DNA of 57,113 nt, taken from Streptomyces beigongshangae. GTDB taxonomy: Bacteria; Actinomycetota; Actinomycetes; Streptomycetales; Streptomycetaceae. The notes below the pieces were generated by a model. The model saw only the letters and a program-made list of their open reading frames with translations. It was not told the DNA's origin and ran no database searches. Numbering within the stretch: the first letter of the stretch is position 1; each line of letters begins with the position of its first letter. Below are positions 8,559-16,602 of this stretch, one piece after another. Made by a program: the position numbers and the translations under genes. The stretch spans positions 1 to 57,113 of the forward strand of contig NZ_JAHKJW010000052.1 in assembly GCF_019710745.1 (NCBI RefSeq), given 5' to 3'.

Positions 8559-10271
8559 TCACAGGGCCGGGTACGCGTTCTTCATGAGCTCCTGGAACTG
8601 CGCGGAGAACCAGTGCCCGGACAGCGGGGAGTTCGGCAGCGCACCGGACATGTTGTTGTTGTTCCGCGGGTTGCCGGTGTACGTCGGGTCGCACATCCGG
8701 TCGAAGCCCTTGCCCTCGTCGTTGGGGATGGCGGTGCTCGACCCGTCCGACTCGCCCGGGGGCTTCATCCACACGTACGCGTCGATACCGGTCGCCGGCG
8801 CTGCCTGCGGCCGCTCGCCGAGACCCGCACCGGCCTGGTTGCACCAGTTGCCGAGGTGGATGCGCCGGTCGTAGCGTCCCCCGTCGACGTACGTGTCCAC
8901 GGTGGTCGTCGCCCCGGGACCGGTGGGCCTGGCCGTACCGCCCCAGCCGTTGCGGGAGGTGTCGATCAGCATGCCGAGGCCGGAGTTGAAGCCGATCGAG
9001 ACCAGCTGGTTGCGCATGGCCTGCGCGTAGGACTGCTCGTCCACGTACCGGTTCCAGTCGATCCACTTCGACGTACGGACCGAGGCCCCGTTCACGGTGT
9101 CGTTGACCGTGAAGTTGTTCTCCTTGGTGGCGCTGTAGTTGGCGGTGTTCACGATGAACCCGTGCACGTCGGCGAGGGTCGCGCCCTCGGCGGAGGCGGC
9201 CTCCTTGAAGAGCGCGGCGGAGGGCGCGAAGTTGTCGTCCCAGCCGAGCCAGCCGTGGTGTCCGGCGTCCACGTAGTTGTAGACGTTGGGCGCGTCGCCC
9301 AGCTTGTTCAGGGCGTAGCCGACACCCTTGATGTAGTTGCCGTTCGCCTTCATCGTGTCGCAGTTGGGGGTGGCGGTGGCGCGGGGCGACACGTTGGTGA
9401 CGAGGTTCGGCAGCGAGTCGATCTCGACGGTGGTGACGATGCGCAGACCCGCGTACTTGGTGTCCTTGAGGATCGCCGCGATCGGGTCGATGTACTGCGT
9501 CTTGTACTTGTCGATCTCCGTCGGGCCGAGTTCGCCGTTCGACGCCAGTGCGGCGCAGTCACGGCCGGGCAGGTTGTAGATGACCAGCTGGACGACCAGC
9601 TCGTCGGAGCCCTTCTGCGCGAGCGCCGCGTCCAGGTGGGCGCGCAGCCCCATGCCGCCGTTCACGCCGTTGATCGCGGCGGTCCGGTCGAGCCACACGC
9701 CGGTCGGCTGGTTGGCGATGCGGCTGCCGCCGGGCTCGGCGGCGGCCTTCGCCCGCCACTCCGGGTTCACGTACACCTTGGCGCCCGCGTACGGGTTGTC
9801 CACCCTGGTGCCCGTCCCCGGGTCCGGCGGGTCGGTGGGGCCCGAGCCTCCGTCGTCGACGTTGCAGGTCACGCCGTCGAGGGTGAAGGTCGTGGGCAGC
9901 GCGTTGGTGCCGCTGTAGGTGCCGTTGAAGCCGAAGCTGATCGAACTTCCGGTCCCCAAGGGGCCGTTGTAGTTCTCGTTGGTGGCGGTGACCGCGCTGC
10001 CGCTCTGGCTGAGCTTCGCGTTCCAGCCGCTGGTGATCTTCTGGTTGCCCGCGTACGACCACTTCAGGGACCAGCCCGTCTTGGCCGCGCTGTTGTTGGT
10101 GACCGTCACCGCGGTGGTGAAGCCGGTGTCCCACTGGTTCTGCACCTTGTACTCCACGGTGCAGGGGACGGCGGCCGCGCCGGCGTCCGGGGGCGTCGCC
10201 GCGACGGCGGCGCCCGCGGTGCCGGCGACCAGCGCCAGCGCCGCGAGGAGTGCAGTTCTGGTACGGCTCAT
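8559..10271 (-). CDS. Secreted GH6 cellulase (cellobiohydrolase type) with N-terminal CBM2
   Basis: 570 aa. It hydrolyses beta-1,4-glucan by inversion, outside the cell. Signal peptide about 1-25 (LALVAGTAGAAVAA); CBM2 cellulose-binding domain about 35-140, bounded by a Cys pair (VPCTVEYKVQNQW ... GVTCN) and with the surface Trp residues typical of the family. A Pro/Gly/Thr linker (about 141-157) follows, then the GH6 domain. Signature 1 is VIYNLPGRDCAALASNGE and signature 2 is VEIDSLPNL, an EID variant of the usual EPD. Its size and loop-rich C-terminus suggest a processive exoglucanase. It is divergent from the GH48 gene across a 484-bp region with CebR-type sites. The ATG at 10271 has GGAC upstream as a modest ribosome-binding site. 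Confidence 0.93.
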   Translation of the reverse strand: MSRTRTALLAALALVAGTAGAAVAATPPDAGAAAVPCTVEYKVQNQWDTGFTTAVTVTNNSAAKTGWSLKWSYAGNQKITSGWNAKLSQSGSAVTATNENYNGPLGTGSSISFGFNGTYSGTNALPTTFTLDGVTCNVDDGGSGPTDPPDPGTGTRVDNPYAGAKVYVNPEWRAKAAAEPGGSRIANQPTGVWLDRTAAINGVNGGMGLRAHLDAALAQKGSDELVVQLVIYNLPGRDCAALASNGELGPTEIDKYKTQYIDPIAAILKDTKYAGLRIVTTVEIDSLPNLVTNVSPRATATPNCDTMKANGNYIKGVGYALNKLGDAPNVYNYVDAGHHGWLGWDDNFAPSAALFKEAASAEGATLADVHGFIVNTANYSATKENNFTVNDTVNGASVRTSKWIDWNRYVDEQSYAQAMRNQLVSIGFNSGLGMLIDTSRNGWGGTARPTGPGATTTVDTYVDGGRYDRRIHLGNWCNQAGAGLGERPQAAPATGIDAYVWMKPPGESDGSSTAIPNDEGKGFDRMCDPTYTGNPRNNNNMSGALPNSPLSGHWFSAQFQELMKNAYPAL

Positions 10272-10550
10272 GTGCGGGGTGTCCTATTCGTCGAGGGTGC
10301 GCGGGGGGCACGCAACCCGATGCCGAACGACGTGGTGGTGCCGTCGTGAAAGGAGCGCGGAACCGGTCCGAAGGCGCAGGACCCGGGTGCTCCGGGGCCG
10401 GCCGGACAGGATGGCGCGCGTGCCGGGGCACGTCATGACGCGGCCGATGAAGGAGTGCGGTGGCGCCGACCATGGGGAAAGGCGAACACGGGGGTGACGC
10501 ATGAGCGACTCCTCGAAGTACGGCCGCGCCCTGACGGACACGTCGACTGT

Positions 10551-10564
10551 TGGAACCGCTCCCA
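10551..10564. promoter_or_regulatory. Degenerate CebR-type operator
   Basis: TGGAACCGCTCCCA has 12 of 14 bases of the CebR consensus; the right half is perfect. It lies in the GH6/GH48 divergent region, 280 bp from the GH6 start. Confidence 0.5.
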
Positions 10565-10627
10565 CTGGTGCGGACGAAGGTAGCGCCAAGTCTTGGCGAA
10601 CAACAGAGGGGGTGCACTCTTGATCTA

Positions 10628-10641
10628 TCGAATCATTTCGA
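10628..10641. promoter_or_regulatory. TCGAA-TCAT-TTCGA inverted repeat upstream of GH48
   Basis: Perfect 5-bp arms in a locally AT-rich part of the intergenic region. It resembles the CGAA..TTCG-type palindromes found upstream of Streptomyces xylanase genes, suggesting a second LacI-type repressor. The 484-bp region 10272-10755 otherwise holds no gene. Confidence 0.4.
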
Positions 10642-10682
10642 CTCTTCAAGCACCTTGACCCCTTGCACCCCTCTCTCCAATA

Positions 10683-10696
10683 TGGGAGCGCTCCCA
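10683..10696. promoter_or_regulatory. Perfect CebR operator
   Basis: TGGGAGCGCTCCCA, identical to the published operator of the LacI-family repressor CebR, which is released by cellobiose or cellotriose in Streptomyces. It lies 59 bp upstream of the GH48 start codon. Confidence 0.88.
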
Positions 10697-10755
10697 CTGG
10701 TTCAAGGCTTGTTGCTCCACCCCCGTCTCCGAGCCGCAAGGAGAGGAACCAGAAC

Positions 10756-13668
10756 ATGGCACTCAGACACAACCGCCGCGTGCGGCGGATGTGGACCGCC
10801 GTGGTGGCGGCCCTCGCCCTCCCGCTGACCATGCTGGCGACCGGTACGACTGCCGCGCAGGCGGCGGCCGTCCAGTGCAGCGTCGACTACAAGGCGAACG
10901 ACTGGGGCTCCGGTTTCACCGCCGAGCTCACCCTCACCAACCGCGGCACGGAGGCGATCGACGGCTGGGCCCTGACCTACGACTACGCCGGCAACCAGCA
11001 GCTCAGCAGCGGCTGGAGCGGCACCTGGTCGCAGTCGGGGAAGACGGTCACCGCCAGGAGCGCCTCCTGGAACGGGAAGATCGCGGCCGGCGCCGCGGTC
11101 ACGACCGGCGCCCAGTTCACCTACAGCGGCACCAACGCCGCACCCACCTCCTTCGCGATCAACGGCACCACCTGCGCCGGTGCTCACCAGCCGCCGATCA
11201 CCGTGCTGACCAGCCCCTCGGCGGGCGCCGTCTACTCGCAGGGCACCGCCGTCCCGCTCGCCGCGACCGCCGCGGCCGCGGACGGCGCGACGATCGGCAA
11301 GGTCGAGTTCTACGACGACACGACGCTGCTGGGCACCGACACCAGCGCGCCCTACACGTTCTCGGCCACTGGCTTGACCGTGGGCAGTCATTCGTTGCTC
11401 GCGAAGGCGTACGACAGCCTGGGCGCGTCGGCGGAGTCCACCCCGGTCGGCATCACGGTCGCCTCGGGTCCCGCCGTGGTGGCCTCGCCGGGCCAGCTCG
11501 GCGTCCAGCAGGGCAAGACCGGTACGTACGACGTCAAGCTCTCGACCCAGCCGTCGGCGAACGTGACGGTGACGACCGCCCGGGCGAGCGGCAACACGGG
11601 GCTGTCCGTCACCGGCGGGGCCTCGCTCACCTTCACCCCGTCGAACTGGAACACGGCGCAGAAGGTGACCGTCACCGCCAGTGCCTCGGGCACCGGTACG
11701 GCGACCTTCGAGTCGACCGCCACCGGGCACGCCAAGGCCGCGGTCACCGTCACCCAGCTCGCCGCGTCGAAGGAGTACGACGCCCGCTTCCTGGAGCTCT
11801 ACGGGAAGATCACCGACCCGGCGAACGGCTACTTCTCGCCGGAGGGCATCCCGTACCACTCGGTGGAGACACTGATCGTCGAGGCGCCCGACCACGGGCA
11901 CGAGACGACCTCCGAGGCGTACAGCTACCTGCTGTGGCTGCAGGCCATGTACGGCAAGGTGACCGGCGACTGGACGAGGTTCAACGGCGCCTGGGACATC
12001 ATGGAGAAGTTCATGATTCCCACCCGTGCCGACCAGCCGACCAACTCGTTCTACAACGCCTCCAAGCCCGCGACGTACGCGCCCGAGCTGGACACCCCGA
12101 ACGAGTACCCGGCGCAGCTGGACTCGGGTGTCTCCGTGGGCGCCGACCCGATCGCCGCCGAGCTGAAGAGCGCGTACGGCACGGACGACATCTACGGCAT
12201 GCACTGGCTGCAGGACGTGGACAACGTCTACGGGTACGGGAACTCGCCGGGCAAGTGCGAGGCGGGCCCCTCCGACACCGGGCCGTCCTACATCAACACC
12301 TTCCAGCGCGGTGCGCAGGAGTCGGTGTTCGAGACCGTGCCGCAGCCGACCTGCGACGCCTTCAAGTACGGCGGAAAGAACGGCTACCTGGACCTGTTCA
12401 CCAAGGACGCGTCCTACGCCAAGCAGTGGAAGTTCACCAACGCCCCGGACGCCGACGCGCGGGCCGTGCAGGCCGCGTACTGGGCGGACATCTGGGCCGA
12501 GGCGCAGGGCAAGGGATCCCAGGTGTCGGCGACCGTCGGCAAGGCCGCGAAGATGGGTGACTACCTCCGCTACTCGATGTACGACAAGTACTTCAAGAAG
12601 ATCGGCAACTGTGTGGGGCCGACGTCCTGCCCGGCGGCCACCGGCAAGGACGCCTCGCACTACCTGCTGAACTGGTACTACGCCTGGGGCGGCGCGACCG
12701 ACTCCTCGGCGGGCTGGGCCTGGCGCATCGGCTCCAGCCACACGCACGGCGGCTACCAGAACCCCCTGGCCGCCTACGCGCTCAGCTCGTACGCCGACCT
12801 GAAGCCGAAGTCGGCGACGGGGCAGGCGGACTGGGCCAAGTCCCTGGACCGGCAGCTGGAGTTCTACCGCTGGCTCCAGTCCAGCGAGGGGGCCATCGCG
12901 GGCGGTGCCACCAACAGCTGGCAGGGCCGCTACGCGACACCGCCCTCCGGGACGCCGACCTTCTACGGCATGTTCTACGACGAGAAGCCCGTCTACCACG
13001 ACCCGCCGTCCAACCAGTGGTTCGGCTTCCAGGCGTGGTCGATGGAGCGGGTCGCCGAGTACTACCAGCAGACGGGTGACACGGACGCCAAGGTCGTCCT
13101 CGACAAGTGGGTCGACTGGGCACTGGCCAACACGACGGTCAACCCGGACGGCTCCTTCCGGATCCCGAACACGCTCCGGTGGTCGGGCAAGCCGGACACC
13201 TGGAACGCGTCGAGTCCCGGTGCCAACACGGGTCTCCACGTGACCGTGGCCGACTACACGAACGACGTCGGGGTGGCGGCCGCGTACGCCAAGACCCTGA
13301 CGTACTACGCCGACCGGTCCGGTGACACCGAGGCCGCGACGACGGCCAAGGCGCTGCTGGACGGCATGTGGGAGAACAACCAGGACGCGCTGGGCATCGC
13401 GGTCCCGGAGACCCGCGCCGACTACAACCGGTTCGACGACCCGGTGTACGTCCCGAGCGGCTGGACCGGCACGATGCCGAACGGCGACCCGATCAACTCG
13501 TCGTCGACCTTCGACTCGATCCGCTCGTTCTACGAGGACGATCCGGCCTGGTCGAAGATCGAGGCGTATCTGGCGGGCGGGGCCGCGCCCACGTTCACGT
13601 ACCACCGGTTCTGGGCCCAGGCGGACATCGCGCTCGCCATGGGCTCGTACGCGGAGCTCCTCGAATAG
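10756..13668 (+). CDS. Secreted GH48 reducing-end cellobiohydrolase with CBM2 and Ig-like module
   Basis: 970 aa. The ATG at 10756 has GAGAGGA 8-14 bp upstream and gives a clean signal peptide (RRVRRMWTAVVAALALPL ... AAQAA, about 1-37). Modules in order: CBM2 (about 38-140, Cys pair VQCSVDY/GTTCAG), an Ig-like domain of the Big_7 type (about 147-235), a second beta-rich linker domain (about 240-335), and GH48 (about 340-970). GH48 enzymes are processive inverting cellobiohydrolases, usually one per genome and central to crystalline cellulose breakdown. The general-acid Glu lies in DHGHETTSEAYSYLLWLQAMYG; WIDG-like aromatic tunnel residues are plentiful (WYYAWGG, WAWRIGSSHTHGGYQNP). It is controlled by the CebR sites upstream and acts together with the GH6 enzyme. 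Confidence 0.95.
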   Translation: MALRHNRRVRRMWTAVVAALALPLTMLATGTTAAQAAAVQCSVDYKANDWGSGFTAELTLTNRGTEAIDGWALTYDYAGNQQLSSGWSGTWSQSGKTVTARSASWNGKIAAGAAVTTGAQFTYSGTNAAPTSFAINGTTCAGAHQPPITVLTSPSAGAVYSQGTAVPLAATAAAADGATIGKVEFYDDTTLLGTDTSAPYTFSATGLTVGSHSLLAKAYDSLGASAESTPVGITVASGPAVVASPGQLGVQQGKTGTYDVKLSTQPSANVTVTTARASGNTGLSVTGGASLTFTPSNWNTAQKVTVTASASGTGTATFESTATGHAKAAVTVTQLAASKEYDARFLELYGKITDPANGYFSPEGIPYHSVETLIVEAPDHGHETTSEAYSYLLWLQAMYGKVTGDWTRFNGAWDIMEKFMIPTRADQPTNSFYNASKPATYAPELDTPNEYPAQLDSGVSVGADPIAAELKSAYGTDDIYGMHWLQDVDNVYGYGNSPGKCEAGPSDTGPSYINTFQRGAQESVFETVPQPTCDAFKYGGKNGYLDLFTKDASYAKQWKFTNAPDADARAVQAAYWADIWAEAQGKGSQVSATVGKAAKMGDYLRYSMYDKYFKKIGNCVGPTSCPAATGKDASHYLLNWYYAWGGATDSSAGWAWRIGSSHTHGGYQNPLAAYALSSYADLKPKSATGQADWAKSLDRQLEFYRWLQSSEGAIAGGATNSWQGRYATPPSGTPTFYGMFYDEKPVYHDPPSNQWFGFQAWSMERVAEYYQQTGDTDAKVVLDKWVDWALANTTVNPDGSFRIPNTLRWSGKPDTWNASSPGANTGLHVTVADYTNDVGVAAAYAKTLTYYADRSGDTEAATTAKALLDGMWENNQDALGIAVPETRADYNRFDDPVYVPSGWTGTMPNGDPINSSSTFDSIRSFYEDDPAWSKIEAYLAGGAAPTFTYHRFWAQADIALAMGSYAELLE

Positions 13669-13748
13669 TCCCGCAGGGCGCTCCGCGGGGTGCTCCGTGA
13701 GGAGGCCGGTGCGGAGGCTGCGGGCCCGATGTGGCCGGCCGCGCAGTT

Positions 13749-13773
13749 CCCCGCGCCCCTGAGGGGCGCGGGG
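13749..13773. repeat. REP-like palindrome copy 2
   Basis: CCCCGCGCCCC, TGA loop, GGGGCGCGGGG; the left flank has the CAGTT extension but the right one does not. It sits between the GH48 stop and the GH74 start and may end GH48 transcription. Confidence 0.65.
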
Positions 13774-13866
13774 CGTCCGGAGCTCCGTGTGCACCCGGCC
13801 GGGCGGCTTCCCCTCACGGAGCCGTCCGGCCGTCACGCCTTTCTCCTCTCGAAAGGGACCCCCACC

Positions 13867-16533
13867 GTGCGAAGAACCCCCGTCCTGACCGCCGTGCTCG
13901 GGCTCGCCGCCGGGCTGCTGGCCGGTACGCCTCCCGCCCTGGCCGCGCAGGCCGCCGAGAGGACCGCGCCCGCCGTGTCGGTCGCCGCCGACACGTACAC
14001 CTGGAAGAACGCCCGTATCGACGGCGGCGGCTTCGTGCCCGGCATCGTCTTCAGCCGGTCCGAGAAGAACCTCGCGTACGCCCGCACCGACATCGGCGGC
14101 GCCTACCGCTGGCAGGAGGCGTCGAAGACCTGGACCCCGCTGCTCGACTCGGTCGGCTGGGAGCGCTGGGGGCACACCGGGGTGGTGAGCCTCGCCTCCG
14201 ACCCCGTGGCGCCGAGCAAGGTGTACGCCGCCGTGGGCACGTACACGAACAGCTGGGACCCCGGCAACGGGGCCGTGCTCAGGTCCGCCGACCGGGGTGC
14301 GACCTGGCAGAAGGCCGACCTGCCGTTCAAGCTGGGCGGCAACATGCCGGGGCGCGGCATGGGCGAGCGGCTCGCGGTCGACCCGCACCGCAACAGCGTG
14401 CTGTACCTGGGCGCGCCCAGCGGCAGGGGGCTGTGGCGGTCCACCGACTCGGGGGCCTCCTGGTCGCAGGTGACGAGCTTCCCGAACCCCGGGAACTACG
14501 TGCAGGACCCGACCGACGCCAGCGGGTACGCCTCCGACAACCAGGGCATCGCCTGGGTGACCTTCGACGAGTCGTCGGCCACGGGCACCGACGCCACCCG
14601 CACCATCTACGTCGGGGTGGCCGACAAGGACAACGCTGTCTACCGCTCGACCGACGCGGGCGCGACCTGGTCGCGGCTGGCCGGTCAGCCCACCGGGTAC
14701 CTGGCCCACAAGGGCGTGCTGGACGCGAAGAACGGCTACCTGTACCTCGCGTACAGCGACAAGGGGGGCCCGTACGACGGCGGGAAGGGCCGGCTGTTCC
14801 GGTACGCGACGGCGAGCGGCACCTGGACGGACATCAGCCCGGTCGCGGAGGCCGACACCTCCTACGGTTTCAGCGGGCTGACGGTCGACCGGCAGAAGCC
14901 GGGAACGGTGATGGCGACGGCGTACAGCTCCTGGTGGCCGGACACGCAGATCTTCCGCTCCACGGACAGCGGCGGCACCTGGACGAAGGCCTGGGACTAC
15001 ACCTCGTACCCGAACCGCTCGAACCGCTACACCATGGACGTGTCGTCCTCGCCCTGGCTGACCTGGGGCGCCAATCCGTCGCCGCCCGAGCAGACGCCCA
15101 AACTGGGGTGGATGACCGAGGCGCTGGAGATCGACCCGTTCAACTCCTCCCGCATGATGTACGGGACGGGCGCGACGATCTACGGCACCGAGGACCTGGG
15201 CCGGTGGGACAGCGGCGGCCAGTTCACCATCAGGCCGATGGTGCAAGGGCTGGAGGAGACGGCCGTGAACGACCTGGCCGCTCCCCCGTCCGGCGGCGCC
15301 CGGCTGCTGAGCGCGCTCGGTGACGTCGGCGGCTTCCGGCACACGGACCTCACCGAGGTCCCGTCGATGATGTTCACCTCGCCGAACTTCACCACCACGA
15401 CGAGCCTCGACTTCGCGGAGTCGAACCCGGGGATCGTGGTGCGGGCCGGGAACCTCGACTCGGGTCCGCACGTGGCGTTCTCCACGGACAACGGCGCCAA
15501 CTGGTTCGCCGGCACCGACCCCTCGGGGGTGAGCGGCGGCGGCACGGTCGCCGCGGCCGCCGACGGGAGCCGGTTCGTGTGGAGCCCGGAGGGTGCGGGC
15601 GTGCACCACGCGACCGGGTTCGGCACGTCGTGGTCGGCGTCGAGCGGGATCCCGGCCGGCGCGGTCGTCGAGTCGGACCGGGTCGACCCGAAGACCTTCT
15701 ACGGCTTCAAGTCCGGCAGGTTCTACGTCAGTTCGGACGGCGGCGCGACCTTCACCGCCTCCTCCGCGACGGGACTGCCGAGCGGCGACAGCGTACGGTT
15801 CAAGGCGCTGCCCGGCACGAAGGGCGACATCTGGCTGGCGGGCGGCGCGAGCGACGGGGCGTACGGGCTGTGGCACTCCACGGACTCCGGCGCGACCTTC
15901 ACCAAGCTGCCGGGGGTCGAGCAGGCCGACACGATCGGCTTCGGCAAGGCGGCGCCCGGCGCGTCGTACCAGGCGCTCTACACGAGCGCGAAGATCGGCG
16001 GCGTACGCGGCATCTTCCGCTCCACGGACAAGGGCGCGAGCTGGACGCGCGTCAACGACGACGCGCACCAGTGGGGCTGGACGGGCGCGGCCATCACCGG
16101 TGACCCGCGGGTCTACGGGCGCGTGTACGTGTCGACGAACGGGCGCGGGGTCGTCTACGGCGACTCGTCCGGCGGGGGCGACGGCGGCGGGGGCACGGAT
16201 CCGGGGCCGACCGGCGCCTGCGCGGTGACGTACCGGGTGACCAACCAGTGGTCGGGCGGCTTCCAGGCGGACGTCCGGCTCGCCAACACCGGCACGGCGG
16301 CCTGGAGCGGCTGGTCGCTGGGCTGGTCGTTCCCCGCCGGGCAGGGTGTCACGCAGGCGTGGAACACCGAGCACACGCAGTCCGGCGCCTCGGTCACGGC
16401 GAAGAACGTGAGCTGGAACGCGAACGTGGCACCGGGTTCCTCGGTGAGCTTCGGCTTCACAGCCACCGGCTCGGCCGCGACCAGCACACCGACGGCGTTC
16501 GAACTGGCGGACCAGTCCTGCTCGGTGACCTGA
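13867..16533 (+). CDS. Secreted GH74 xyloglucanase with C-terminal CBM2
   Basis: 888 aa. The GTG at 13867 has GAAAGGGA 9-16 bp upstream. Signal peptide about 1-28 (LTAVLGLAAGLLAGTPPALAAQA). The GH74 domain (about 42-770) consists of two seven-bladed propellers rich in STDSGATW-type blades; the family block YARTDIGGAYRW follows the first blade, and EETAVNDLAAPP marks the start of the second propeller. GH74 enzymes cut xyloglucan, the hemicellulose that coats cellulose. A Gly/Asp/Pro linker leads to CBM2 (about 785-888; ACAVTYRVTNQW ... DQSCSVT). It lies 198 bp after GH48 in the same direction. It may share induction with GH48 but has its own leader. Confidence 0.93.
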   Translation: MRRTPVLTAVLGLAAGLLAGTPPALAAQAAERTAPAVSVAADTYTWKNARIDGGGFVPGIVFSRSEKNLAYARTDIGGAYRWQEASKTWTPLLDSVGWERWGHTGVVSLASDPVAPSKVYAAVGTYTNSWDPGNGAVLRSADRGATWQKADLPFKLGGNMPGRGMGERLAVDPHRNSVLYLGAPSGRGLWRSTDSGASWSQVTSFPNPGNYVQDPTDASGYASDNQGIAWVTFDESSATGTDATRTIYVGVADKDNAVYRSTDAGATWSRLAGQPTGYLAHKGVLDAKNGYLYLAYSDKGGPYDGGKGRLFRYATASGTWTDISPVAEADTSYGFSGLTVDRQKPGTVMATAYSSWWPDTQIFRSTDSGGTWTKAWDYTSYPNRSNRYTMDVSSSPWLTWGANPSPPEQTPKLGWMTEALEIDPFNSSRMMYGTGATIYGTEDLGRWDSGGQFTIRPMVQGLEETAVNDLAAPPSGGARLLSALGDVGGFRHTDLTEVPSMMFTSPNFTTTTSLDFAESNPGIVVRAGNLDSGPHVAFSTDNGANWFAGTDPSGVSGGGTVAAAADGSRFVWSPEGAGVHHATGFGTSWSASSGIPAGAVVESDRVDPKTFYGFKSGRFYVSSDGGATFTASSATGLPSGDSVRFKALPGTKGDIWLAGGASDGAYGLWHSTDSGATFTKLPGVEQADTIGFGKAAPGASYQALYTSAKIGGVRGIFRSTDKGASWTRVNDDAHQWGWTGAAITGDPRVYGRVYVSTNGRGVVYGDSSGGGDGGGGTDPGPTGACAVTYRVTNQWSGGFQADVRLANTGTAAWSGWSLGWSFPAGQGVTQAWNTEHTQSGASVTAKNVSWNANVAPGSSVSFGFTATGSAATSTPTAFELADQSCSVT

Positions 16534-16552
16534 CCCCCGGGCCGGACGAACG

Positions 16553-16586
16553 GGAGGGCGCGGGCCGGATCCGGTCCGCGCCCTCC
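16553..16586. terminator. Bidirectional terminator between GH74 and PL11 genes
   Basis: 34-nt almost perfect palindrome, GGAGGGCGCGGGCCGG pairing with CCGGTCCGCGCCCTCC (one G-U pair), between two convergent stops and followed by TTGT. Confidence 0.75.
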
Positions 16587-16602
16587 TTGTGCGCTCCGCG
16601 TG

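Noticed and set aside
10702..16374. A 1890-codon open frame on the minus strand across the GH48 and GH74 genes
   Set aside because: It is the antisense of two clear plus-strand genes with family motifs. Its protein is Arg/Gly/Val/Ala-rich with no domain, a typical shadow in high-GC DNA.
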